NCBI GenBank assembly: GCA_950295325.1
Contig: OX485803.1
Coordinates: 51,413,554 to 51,477,553 of the forward strand
From: Polytrichum commune
Lineage: Eukaryota; Streptophyta; Polytrichopsida; Polytrichales; Polytrichaceae
Reading direction: 5' to 3'
DNA length: 64,000 bases
Within the stretch, counting starts at the first letter, position 1. Each line of letters starts with the position of its first letter. This document shows, in pieces, positions 36,993 through 49,500 of the stretch. Under the pieces are notes generated by a model. The model ran no database searches. It was not told where the DNA came from and worked only from the letters and a program-made list of their open reading frames with translations. A program made the translations under genes and the position numbers.

Positions 36993-38117
36993 GAGAGAAG
37001 ACCACGACACTCAAAGTGCTCATTATCAATGCTAAAATTGGGTCTCATCCTACTAATATATTGAGACTTTGTATCGCTATCTATATACACTGGACAACTT
37101 GGTGGTGGTCATGATGGTGAGGCCATTATGGGGTTGTTCCACATTATTGCCAAAGTAGTGCACAAATTTTCCCTTTGGAATGGGCATGTGGTGGAAGTAG
37201 GCGGGAGAGGGGGGGGGGCAGTTTGGCATGGCAATGTGCTTGGTGGCAACTGCTACAAATGTTTTATAGTTTTTTTATTCAATAAAAATAAAATAAAAGG
37301 TGAAATACTTGCTCATTTTTCAATTTGAATTGGACTAATATGATTTATTCATAAATGAACCATACACATTCAAGATTGTTGTGGTTCTTCAAGAATGTTT
37401 TCATATTGTTATCAACATACATTTCTGCAAACCTTTTTTTTTTGTAAAATGGGAGCTCGTTTTAAGAGTACAAATTCCATCAAACCAACTAAAAGAAACA
37501 TTTGTTTGTACTTGAACTTTAAATTCGGTTATGATTGTGATAGAATTGCTTATCCTACTTAATACTTGAACATCCTCAATACATTTGGTTTGTCATTAGT
37601 CACCTTGGATTTCCAAATCGGGTGTCCTATCATCCTTCTTAGAAACTTGACCTTGAGACATGGTTTGTATAACAATTCATCATGATTTAAACAAGATCTT
37701 CCAACCAGGTGTTGGAGGCCCACACGCTTTTGGGTCTACATGTCGAAGAACACATGTTCATTCCTTGCATTTCATTATCCTCTTCGTCATCCAATTGCAA
37801 TTTTAATTCATGCAACACTAAATTGCAATGCAATTAGCATTTGCTATGACTGTGAACATATCACAGAGGCAATCCCTACAATGAGTAGTTTTTGGGTATA
37901 TTGGTGTTTGTTTTCAATCATGGTCAACCATACGTTCCGGTTTTCCATGACATGGCTTCAAATGAATTGTGGTTCATCTTCCCAATGATATTATGGATTC
38001 CAATATAAACAACATTGTAAATCTAAAGGTTTTATTGGAATAAAGTTGGTTGGTGTGTCAACAAATCAAACTACCTCCCTCTGTCTCACCCCACAAATGA
38101 GCATGTGGCACATTTAC

Positions 38118-38120
<3 letters not shown>

Positions 38121-38150
<30 letters not shown>
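38121..38150 (+). repeat. (TA)n microsatellite
   Basis: Fifteen uninterrupted AT dinucleotides. Confidence 0.95.
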
Positions 38151-38156
<6 letters not shown>

Positions 38157-38782
38157 TTTTCATCATGCATAGGACGTCATAAGTCCAACTAGTGTCATAA
38201 CATACAAAGCACGCATAAAGTATTCTTTTTCCTTAATTGGGTGGTCTACATGTTATGTGTTGTTGGCAAATTGAATTAACAATATGGGACCTACTAAGTT
38301 GGTCAAGTAGCTTCATGCTAGGCGCATCCAACATACTAAATTGGTAAAGTAAGTGGGTTATGGATCAAATATGAATATTAGTCAGTTACGATAGCCATCA
38401 TCATCAACAATTGGCAATGCATGCTCTCCCTACTTCACTCAATTTAAGATGTAATGAAACACCGATTCAAATCACCCAAGAAACAAAAATTCGATGGTAA
38501 ATAATGTTATATGATGTTCCACTTGTAGAAGATGATGCCTTTGCTCATCCGTCTATTGTAGTAAAATTAAAGTCCAACATGTATTGATACAAAAACTTTA
38601 ATGATACACCAAATATTGGCGTCACATTCTATTTTATGATTTGGGCTCTCCCTCCAAAGTTGGTTAAATCTAATCACCTATAATATTGTTCCAAGCCTCT
38701 AAATGTTTACATACTAGCATTGATTTCACATTGATTCAATGCCATCATGGATGTTGTGGGTGAAGCAATATTGGGATTGGTT

Positions 38783-38803
38783 GGGGGGGGGGGGGGGGGG
38801 GGG
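38783..38803 (+). repeat. Poly-G tract
   Basis: About 21 consecutive guanines, unusually long for plant DNA; length may also reflect assembly or polishing limits. Confidence 0.9.
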
Positions 38804-39699
38804 AACTTTACATGCATTGTTGGTTTGGGTGTTGCCAAGTGCCAACGGCTTGCAATTCCCATATTTCAAAGGTGGCGAGCGAAACTGCCAAACTAAGGAT
38901 TATTGTAGTTAGTTTTTTGCTAGGGCTGAACAAACAAAACCCAGGGTACATACTCTCAAGGAAGGCTTTACTAGTGTCTATTACAGGCATTTGCCACATT
39001 ATAGTTCATTAATCAAACAATAGGGATGCTATCTTCACTCTAAAACATCACTTATCCATCTTCTTCTTTCCTTTCTCACAAAGTTTCCTCTCACTGTGTT
39101 TCATTCAGTGGGGTATGTGTGTCTGTCACAGCAGTAACCATCTCGTAATGAGATTGTATAACAATAGTCTTTCGAGAACAATAGTCTTTGAGTATCACAA
39201 TTGTTTTTGGTAACCATTGGCCAATGCATCTTCAATTCAAAACAACTTCTTCATTATTTGGTCAATGTTAATTCCAATACAAGACAACTGCACGGGGGGA
39301 TCACACCCCCTTACATTTCATAACCACGTGCGATAAAAGTTTGCTACCCTATATTACATGCCATAGATAGTTTTTAAAATTATGATATTTTTTCTACATA
39401 CACATAACCATTGATAATATCTTTTGTATATTTTTTTGAAATTTTTAGTCATCTTCATTTTTTGTAGTAATTTGTTTAGTTCAATGTTGCGTCATTCTAG
39501 TTAGAAACGGTATGTTTTATAAAAAAAAACAAATCATCAAATTTGGTTACCAATTTTTACTATGTAATAGATACTATGTATATCTACTCATGAAAAAAAA
39601 ATCATACAATTTTGAACCATTTTGGTGATGCTTTATGTAAAAAGTAGATTTTGTTTTATCGCACGTGGTGTTCAACTTGAATGAAGTGCACCCCCCGTG

Positions 39700-41560
39700 G
39701 ACAACTGTTTATTTATTAATTCCAGATTTAATCATTACTCACAACTTATGCAACTAACAAGGTCAAGAGTCAGCTATAGTCTCGGTCGCCCTGCACAACC
39801 TGCAACAACAACAACCATGGTAACACACAAGACAATAGTTGATCGGGTTAGCTTGTCCTTTTATACTCAAAGATCGGGTCTCTAGACTAAATTCCAATTC
39901 ACCACTTAATTAAGATTAGAATAACTTATGCCTAGGTATTATTTATAATCCAAAGTCATTCTATCTTATGTTCGTTTAATCCCTCTCACAATCCTCACTT
40001 CTTACTCTAATCAACTGATCAGAAGTGATTTCTCATCACTTCAGTTGATTGAGATCCTCTCTTAAATTCCATTATACCCAATTACAAACCTATCAACCTA
40101 AATTCAAGATTCAACTATGAACTTGGTTGGCTGAACTACTAGCTTCTCTATGCTCTGCCTCTCACAGGCTTCAACAATAATCATGCCACTTAATGGTCTG
40201 GCCTCAGGCCTCACACATTCCCTTAGTTCCTATCTTAGGCCTCAACCATCGTCGATAGTTTAACTCTCGGCCTGACACTTGGCCTTCTGCCTTACTCGCT
40301 CAGCCTATATATAGCAGGTAGCACTATAGCCCATGGTTTCACTCTCACCTAACTCTCGGCCTTACGGATTCCTCCCTCTCTCAGGGTTGGCCTCTCACAT
40401 GACTCGTCCTCTATCTATCTCTCTGGGCTACTTAGACTATCATTCATCCATACCCCTTGTTTAGCAATTATCTCACTCGGCGATAGTTCTACTTCTTCAC
40501 CCTCTGCTTTGGGTTATCATCATGTGCTCATGGTTTGACTTAATTCCTCGCCTCTCATGTTCTGCACACTTGATTTCCCTCATACATGAGGTATTTCCTA
40601 ACTCAGACAATAGTTTGCTCGTATGACAATCTAAGCACTCCGGATTCACCGATCTAGCAGGCTCAACTATGTTCAAGAATCCACACTTAGACGATAGTTA
40701 CACAATGCTCAGCTTTGTCCGCTCATAGTCTTCACTCTTGTTTTCCCTCTCTGATTCCTTATTCCTCTCAGATTTCTCAATCATCACCCGTTTCCTCCTT
40801 ATTTACTCATCTTTCTCCTTCGCATCCTCTTTCAATCAGAGGTTGATTATTTCTCCCTTAGTCTCTCAATTCTTCTCACCATTTGAAGTCATTCAATTCC
40901 TCTCTCAATCTCGCATTGCTCTCGGCAATTAGCACTCAATCAATTCCATTCTTAATTTCAGTCTCAATCACTGGCAATCCTGTCAACAGACAATAGTTCT
41001 CAATTTCACTTTCACTCATCCGTTTCCGATTCCTACTCTGACGTACTCAACTACACTCACAACTCTCGCTCAATTAATGGCGACTTTAACAATAGACAAT
41101 AGTCCATAATCCGCACCACTTCTTCGAAACCAGCAAATAGTTCGACTCAGTTCGGTCATTCAATAACTCAAAATCCAATTAAAAATATCTCTAGTAGCAA
41201 CCCGTGTCCCGCAATCACTGCGGTGATCACCAAAGTTACTCAGCAAATAGTTTAACAATTAGCCTCGTCCGCTTACGGTGCTGAGGGAGACAAGTCTATG
41301 GTTCGACAATGCGCTCAACAATTATTAGGAAATGTCTGGCTTCCTCCTCCTCGCCAACCCTCTTAGCTCGGCGGGGAAGAAGATGATAGTTACAATCACG
41401 GTTACAATAACTACCTAAGGGCACCTAAGCCCGTGCCTATGGTTATAACTACTTCCTAGCCTATAGTTCAACTATTTTCATCTGACTGGATGAACTCCAT
41501 CCAACTACCAACTATTTGCTTATAGTTAAACTAAATGACCAAAAATTTGGCTCACAATTA
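39700..41560 (+). repeat. Pyrimidine-biased tract with recurring ACAATAGTT
   Basis: The plus strand is rich in C and T. The decamer GACAATAGTT or close variants (GCAAATAGTT, GCGATAGTT, GACGATAGTT) recurs a dozen or so times at irregular spacing (for example 39829, 40245, 40481, 40607, 40692, 40990, 41093, 41143 and 41245). Frames are short and no protein domain is recognised. It may be a very old satellite or LTR-derived region. Confidence 0.5.
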
Positions 41561-41599
41561 CCATTATCTCAAAAAGGGATTGATTGATTGCCTCTTCGC

Positions 41600-43200
41600 C
41601 TACCATTGCCTCATAAAAATTTGGTAGAGACTAAGGCGTTGAAATCTAAGAAAGATAGGTAATGATCATTGAGATTGTTGGAGAGCTGACCAATCTTGTC
41701 TAGATTATTCTCTAGTCAGAATAAGATATGTTATCCCTCTGGTAGAGTTATGTCAAGTAGAATTTAAAGACAACATACATCCCTGTCCGAATGGGGTCTC
41801 GATAATCACGTGGTCCTTTCTTATACATCTCTCATTGTATCCATCTTGTGCTGATAATCTATCATTCTGTGTTTATTAAGCACACCTCACTGGCTTAATA
41901 GAGTTTTCACATGTCGAATGCAGTACTAGCTTCATGTGTATCAATAATTTCGGTTTATAATTCACCTTAAAAAAACTTAAGGGTGCTAAGTAGCAACTGG
42001 TCCCCAGTGGTCTTCCTTCTTAAACATAGTATGGGTAACATCACCTGCTACCATTAATTTGGTGTGTTGTCCATTTGTGTAATTGTAGTATGCATCAGAT
42101 AGTTACTGTATTTATTGAATCTAAACTCTATCATCTCTGTTTCGACTAACTCAACAGGTCTTTAGAAACATGTAACAAGTACGAGAGTAGTCATAATTAT
42201 TCACCCTTTCTCTTGTACATGATCATACTCACAAAAAAACATCCAGTGCATGGACCTATACGGTTTCCTTTTCTGCACCAATCCGAAGAACCAAACTCTT
42301 ACAGAGTTACTTCCAATGCTCACAGGCTGGTTCCGCGTATTATTATTTATACAGGGCTTTAGTTCGTCGACTTAGCAAACCGATAATAAGTATGAGTATC
42401 TTCATACTTTATGCTGCAGTCACATATTACTGAAGCAAACCTCTCAAATGGGTACAAGAAAAGGCTTAAGGGCTGTTCCATAAGCACTTTTTCCATTTCT
42501 AGCAACCCCATCTGGTCACTACGATTACATACTTAATAATTTCTGTATTCAAATAGATTATACAGCATTATTATGTTGTAATTCCCCGGTATTAAAATTG
42601 TAACATCCCTCACAGATTCAGCGTTCATACTGAATCTGTATATCTTATCATCTTGGTTCGCTTAACTCCACAGGTTAACGAATTATGGAATCAGGATGAG
42701 TATAGTCATAATTTTTCAGCATATCTCTCATACTAATTATATTCACAGATGTTACAGATATATGGATCAATGGGGTTTCCTGCTTTTCTTTAGTAAATCA
42801 AGCTTTCATCAGGATACTCTTATTGACCATAGCATATCCTTGAATCGTTTTGTTTTGAAGGGTCTTTATTTCATCTAAACAGCTATCCAGTGAGTAAGTT
42901 CACAAAAACGCTGCAGTACCATCTTTAAAAGCAACTTCTCTCATATAGTTCTTATGGACAGACTGTGGTAGTGTTCCAGATAGATAGATAGATATGAACA
43001 CCTGCCCTTTCAAGGGGCCAGCGTGAATTGAGTGTCTGTTCGTCTCGACAATGGGCCAGAGCCCACAGGACAAAGGACCATTGTTGCAAGACTACTCTTC
43101 CCTTTCGGAAATAGACACTTTAGTAACTGAAGATAAATCCTAGTACCTCGAAAGGTGTAGGTAGGTCATATGGGTATATATTTGTGTGGGCTTTATTTTA
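41600..43200 (+). repeat. Degenerate ~490-bp tandem repeat, left of the LINE
   Basis: The block around 42110-42300 (TTCGACTAACTCAACAGGT, GAGTAGTCATAATTATTCA, CTATACGGTTTCC) recurs diverged around 42600-42790 (GGTTCGCTTAACTCCACAGGT, GAGTATAGTCATAATTTTTCA, CAATGGGGTTTCC). Related blocks appear on the other side of the LINE at about 57.95-58.2 kb. No protein-coding sequence. Confidence 0.5.
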
Positions 43201-43204
43201 GGAT

Positions 43205-43400
43205 GCCAAGACATGGTTCCAAGGTTGGTTGGAGCGTTTGTGCTACCATTTGGGCGGTCCGGGTTCGATTCCTGTTGTGTCCGTTTGAGCGTTATAATGG
43301 TATACATGACTTGGTGTTGCTGGTGATTTTATCATAGGCAGGAAAGTTTGTTTTAGAACCAACCGGCCCTATCCCTACTTCCTGAGACAAGTGTTTGTAT
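43205..43400 (+). mobile_element. tRNA-derived SINE-like sequence
   Basis: A polymerase III A-box-like stretch (TGGTTCCAAGGTTGGTTGGAGCG at 43215) is followed at 43262 by GGGTTCGATTCC, an excellent B box, at tRNA-like spacing. The T-arm pairing is partial and there is no acceptor stem, so it is not a tRNA gene. The tail runs into an AT-rich boundary, meeting the 3' end of the LINE on the opposite strand. Confidence 0.5.
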
Positions 43401-43551
43401 TGAACTAGACATGTATTATAAATATAATTATTTTGTTTATTTGTTTATTATTGTATTATTATTATTATTATTGTTTTTGTTTTTGTTTATTATTTGTTTT
43501 TTCTTGCTTTCTTCTTTATTTGTTTTTTCTTGCTTTCTTCTTTATTTGTTT

Positions 43552-46500
43552 TTATTGGTCTAGGGGGAGGGGTTGGTTATTTTCTATTTTTCGTTTGTGT
43601 AGAATAATTGATCCGGCGTGCTGAATGGCGATGGTATTGATTTCTTTGAATGTGTGTTTGATGGTAGTTTTTGATAGTTTAAGTTCTGTTTCAAGGAGTT
43701 CCATTGAGGGGGTGTGCGTTGTTCCTCTAACACCTGCTGTGATGACTATAAGTGGGTCAACTTTCCAACCTAGGTCTATGATGTCATTTATCAAGGGTTG
43801 GTACTTTTGTATTTTGTTTACAATTGTTTCTTGTGGAAATCTATCGTTACAGTAGGTAAATTCAATGAATTGTATAGTGAGGTTGTCTGATGGGTGTGAT
43901 GGTGGGTCGCTATTGTATGGGTGACCTTTTATGCATAGGATATCTGGTTTGAATCTAGCGTTGCATTGGCATCTTTGTTGTTCGCATGAACATGTTACTA
44001 GCCATGGGGGTACTGTGTTTTCTTGGGGGTTGTTGTTGAATGTTCCTGCGTTCATGAGGGTATAGCATCTTGATTCTTGTGATGATAAGATTAATTTTCT
44101 CAATTCCCATACTGCTTTGTTATGTCTTTTAACTCTTATGGCATGGATATGGTGGTGGTTGCATTTCAGTAGTACGTGAAGCCAAGTGTCCGCATCTTCG
44201 GAGTTGCATATAGAACATGTTATTGAGGGAAATCTCTCCCTACCAAAAAATAGTTGTTTCCTTGCATTACCCATGTATTGGCCGGTGCGGAATTTTAGTA
44301 TGTTAGTTTTTTGGGCGTCTATAATCATAGGGTTATGCCAAAAGTTATTGGATAGTTCATTATCAATGTCTGGGTTAGTGGTCCATTTGCTGATGTTAGG
44401 GAATTGGTTTGCCATGATTGCAATATTTTTTTCTTGGTCATGTTTGATGAGGTATGTTTGTAGGCATCTTACAGGACCTTTGTCTGGTCGTTTCATAGGA
44501 CCTGGCCATATGTCTTTTTGAAAGTAGAAAGGTGTGGTGTGTGCATGCTCGTATGGTTTTGAAGCGAAGGAATACCTTTTTCTGGCTCCTATTTTTGCAA
44601 GTTTGTCTGCTTGTTCATTTCCTTCAATGTTAATATGTGCTTTGACTTTGTAGAATGTGGTGGGTTGGGTTCGTGTTTTTAATATATCTACCATGTTTGT
44701 TAATATTGCTTTATCAGCGTGATTGTTATGTATGGTAGGATGTTTGATGTGTGTGTTCAAATTGTATACGCAGTTGAGGCAGTCTGTAAATATGTGTGCG
44801 GGTTCGTTGGGGTATTTTTTAGTTATTAGCTTGAGTGTTTTATGAATGGCCATTAATTATGCTCGGAAGCATGTTTGTAATCCTGGTAGTCTTTTTGATA
44901 TTTGCATATCTATCTTGGTTGAGTTGTATACTCCATATCCAGCTTTCTCTTTTTTCCAATGTCCATTATCTTTTTTTAAGGGGGGTATGAAGGAGCCATC
45001 GGTATAGTAGCTGTGTTGTGGTTTAAATTTGGGTGTGGTATTTGTTGTAAAGTTTGGAAGTGTTGGTGTGTTAATTGTGGTCTGGTAGATTATAGGTGGG
45101 TATATGAGTTTGTTCCATTTTTTGCATCTATTGACTGGCGTGTTGTGCGGGGTAGGTAAGGCATAGTGGATGTAGTATTGTGGGATTTGTAGGTTTTCGA
45201 GTGTTATTTTGAATGTGTTCATTTGGTGTTCAGTGCCAATATTGTGATTTTGATGGTGTATGCATAAAATTCTTATTGCAAGTGGTTCTGTTTTAGTTAT
45301 TTGTCTTTCTTGGGGGATTATTGGTTCTTCGTAAGTGATTGTGTCTGCAGCAAATTGGGTGATGATGTGTGTGTCTGCGAATGGTCCGGTATAAGGGGAG
45401 GGGTCTTGATACTAGTTTATGTTTGGTAGTACTACTATGGTGATGGTATTTGGATCATTTTTGGCTGCTAGTCTCGCCCAATGGATTGCTTGTTGGGTTG
45501 TTTCTTCGTTGTGTGGATGAGCGTAGCCTATGCCCTCCCATTTGTATTCGAAGGCGGTTCCTAGTGCTCCAAAGACTTTGTCTCTCGCATAAAGGGAGTA
45601 GAATTTTGAGATTTTCGTAGAGCACGATACTGGTGAGGAAAAATATGAGTGTGAGATATCAAAGGTGGTAATGAGAGAATCAATTATGCTTGTGGGTAGG
45701 GTGTGTAGTGTTGTTTTTGTTGAGGTGTTTTTGGGTATTTTACTTTTGTATCTTTGGTAGAGCCATACTATTTCTTTTTCGAATGTTTGTGTCTGTGGTA
45801 CTATTCCATGTGTGTTGTGTCTTGCTTTGTTGTATTGTTTCCATAGCCATTTTAGTCTGGTTGTTGATATGGAGGTAAGGTGTTTCCCGTTATCTTCATA
45901 TATGTGAGTTATCTCATTGTTTATTTGTATAGTATCTTTGTCGGTGAGAATATCTTTTTCTGGGTTACATTCTGTTATGAATATTTGCGTGAGTGGGATA
46001 TTTGTGGATGGAGGGATGAATCTTGTGTCTCTGTTTTGTTCAGGAGTGAAGTGTGTGTTAAGAATTTCCTTATAATGTTTGTGTTGTAGTATCGTGTAGT
46101 ATTCTGTTAGTAGTGTAGTGTTATGTGTGATGACTGTTGGGTGGTTAAGCGGGAATAAATTTCTTTGTGGCATCCATTTGTTGTATATAATATTGTTTTG
46201 GAGAGTCCATTGGCATAGGTATGTGTTGAATTTCTTTGTTATTTTGTATTTATCTTTTATGGTTTTTGTTTTGTGGTTTAGTGTTTTGTTAATGGTAAAT
46301 CTTATGGGATTGTTTACGATATTGTGAGGTGGGTTTGGGTGAAGATGTTGTTGTGTATTTAAGGGTTGGGGTAGGTTATCTGGTACTCTCGGGATTAGGT
46401 TTTGATTGTTTGAGATGTATCTTGGTTTTAGTGTGCGGGCGGGTAGGTGTCTTATATAAGGGTTTGGACAGTTTGGTGTGCAGCTTGGGTAACAAAACAG

Positions 46501-49500
46501 TTGTTCAGCTACTTGTAGTGTGTTTTTTTCTAGTTTGGATGGTGCTTTGTGATAAATTTTGAAGTCGTCTGGCGTCATAAGGTTTGTTCCGTTAGGGAGG
46601 GTAATGTGTTGTATTTTGTAGATATTATGAATTAATAATTTATGTAGGAGTTTGAGTGATAAATCAAGGTTGAGGTGTGGGAGTTCATTTGTAGCTTGTG
46701 TACGCCATTCTTGTTCTAGTTCTGTCATGTGTAATTGGAAATTTTCACTTGTGCTTTTGAGGTGAATGCCTCCTTCTGTTTTTAGGAGGAATAGTGTGCG
46801 TATGGTTGGTGATCTAATACAGTCATGTTGTGTTATTATTGGGATTTTTTCTGCACCGCCATATTTGGCTAATATGTGGTGTATGAGTCCTTTATATATT
46901 ATACCTAGTCTTCCTTGGTCGTTAAGTGCATTTCTTAGTTGTTCGCCAATGCATCTTAGATATGCATTTTTTTAATGAAAAGGCTTCGAGGCCAAAGAGT
47001 TCGTGGGGTAGTTGGGTTATTATATTTGCTGTACATTTTGGTAGTCCGCATATTGTTTTTTGGATTCCTATAATTTTTTTGTCTAGTTTTTTATGGTTGG
47101 GAGTGAGTATGGGACTGCGTGGAAGCTGTATGCTATGCCTGCTCTAATGAATGTGTCAACCATACTTATTTTTTGTTTGATTGTGGCAGGGCATTTGGCT
47201 AGCTGTTTACATTGGTGGTTTATTTTATTTGTGGTGATATGTGTTTGGAGTTTCCATTTTAGTGAGGGTACTAGTTGAATTCCGAGGTATGTATATGGTT
47301 CATTTTGGTGTAGAACGGGGATTGGTTGGTTTCTGTAGGATATGTTGTGGTTTTGTATTTGGGTTTTGAAATTTTCAGGGTTTATTTTGAGTTTGTTGGG
47401 ACAGCCTGTGATAGCACACTTTTGTACACCTAAGTCCATTCCGGCCCATTCGCAGAATTTATCTAGTTTGTTTAATTGTGTTTGTATTGATTGGAGGTTA
47501 TTTGTTATTGCGGCTAGGTCGTCAACATATGCTGCAGAGCTAATGGTTAGTTTTGATGTACCAAATGTGTACCCGTTTTTGCCCCTCTGTAGCCATCTGA
47601 GTAATGGTTCTAAGAATATTAGAAATAGGTATGGGCTTAAGGTGTCACCTTGGATGGTACCTCTTTGGATGGGTATTGGTTTTGTTTTGCCGAAGTGTTC
47701 TCCGGTGAATATGGTGATAGAGTCTGCGTAGATATTTCCAATTAGTGTTACTGCATCTGTTGGGTATCCAAGGTCTTTCATTATAGCTAAGAGTCTTGCA
47801 TGGTTAAGGGAGCCGAATGCATTTTTAAAGTCTATGTATAGGAGATATATATTTTGGTTTGTGAATCTAGCATCTTCTAAGGCTGCTATAAGTAGTTGTA
47901 ATTGTCTAGATGTGTTTCTTTCTGCTCTGAATCCTTCTTGACTGTCGTGTAATATTTGATGTTTTTCGCCATATGCTGATAGTATTAGTGTTAGTGTGCT
48001 AGTAAATAGTTTGTAGATTGTGTTTGCGAGTGCTATGGGCCTGTGGTTTGTTAGTAGTGATGGGTCCCTTTTTTTGTACAAAAGTATGGTTAGACTTGTT
48101 TTCCATGATGCTGGGATTTTTTTTTGTTTGTAGCAGTGTGTAAAAAAAAAATAACATTTTATGAAAGCTGTCATGCATATTTTTTAGTATCGAGTTTGGA
48201 ATTTTGTCTGGGCCTGGTGTTTTGTTATTGGATAAGTGTTTTAGACATAAGTCGTATGTTTCTTGGTCGAAATGTTTATGTAGTGGTGTTTGTGGGTCTC
48301 CTCTTGTATCTATTATAAATCCATCAAGGTCGTGCCATGGGTATTGTTTAACTCCACATGTACAATTATTTGTGTGTTCTGGTTGGTAGTAGCATGTTGG
48401 TACAGTAGGTTTGTTACTTATTGATTGTTGTATATGAATTTCGTTTGCTATGTCTTCTGGGCTAGTTAGGATGTTGTTGTTTCTGTCTTTAATGCAGTCT
48501 AACGGTGGCGTGTCTTGGTTCTTAAAAACTTTGTTATTTATTTTTTTAGGGTTTTTTTCATATAGTTGTCTGTATTTTGAGATGGCCTTTTTAACGCATT
48601 CTTGGGTGTATTTGGTTGTAATTTTTCGTGTTTGTTTGTTTGCTGTTTTGGCTATTTCTGCTATTGTTTTGATCCATTCTTGTGGATTTGTGTCTGGGTG
48701 AGGTGGTGGGGGGATGGTGATGTGGTTATGGTTTCTTAGTTCTTCTATTATTGGGTGGTTTTGCCAAAGTGGTATAGTTTTTGTAATGTAGATTGTTTTT
48801 CTTATTAGGTGGTATGTGGATAGATATTTTTTCCAATGTTTTTGTAGCTTTCTTGGTAGGAAGCCTCCCTGTTGGGTTGTGCGGTGTGTTAGTGTGGGTA
48901 GTGGGAGGCCGCTGCAAGTTTCTTGGGTTTTTTATGATATTTGTTGTATTAAATAGTCTAGTTTGGTGCAAGATGTTTGTCATTGGTCGATTGTTAATTG
49001 TTCATTCAACAATATTGTGGTGAGTTCGTTTATTTGGAGGGAATTTTCTTCGAAAAATAATATTTTGAGTTTTTCAATGTTATCTTGTGGGATGGGGTTT
49101 AGAATCCTTGGTGGTTTTTGTGTTTTTGGTTGTGTGGGGCGGGCTATGAGTGTGTTGGGTGGTATTTGTAGTATTACTGGTGAGTGGTTTGAGTTCAGGT
49201 TGTAATCATGGTTTGTGGTTGAAGTATATAGGGTGTTATTGGGTGTCTGGATATAGTATCCATCGATTAAGCTTGTTTGGGTATAGTTTTGTCCACCTTG
49301 TCTGGTAAATGTACTATTTGTTGGTATGTAGGCTAGACTTAGTGTGTCTGTGAATGTGCGCCAGTCCATGTCTTCTATTTGTGGGGGTGTTATGTCGGAT
49401 TCATTTTGTCTTCCTATAAGGGCTATGTCTCTGTTAAAGTCTCCGCATAGTATGTAGGAGTGGTTAGGGTGTGCTATGATTTGCTGAGTTATTTGTTGTT

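Larger units (their letters stand above)
37000..39690. other. Intergenic with simple repeats
   Basis: No gene is recognised. It holds G runs near 37208-37218, a TA microsatellite (38121-38150) and a poly-G tract (38783-38803). Confidence 0.5.

Noticed and set aside
43215-43280. A functional tRNA gene
   Set aside because: The B box is good but acceptor and anticodon stems do not form; SINE-like is the better reading.
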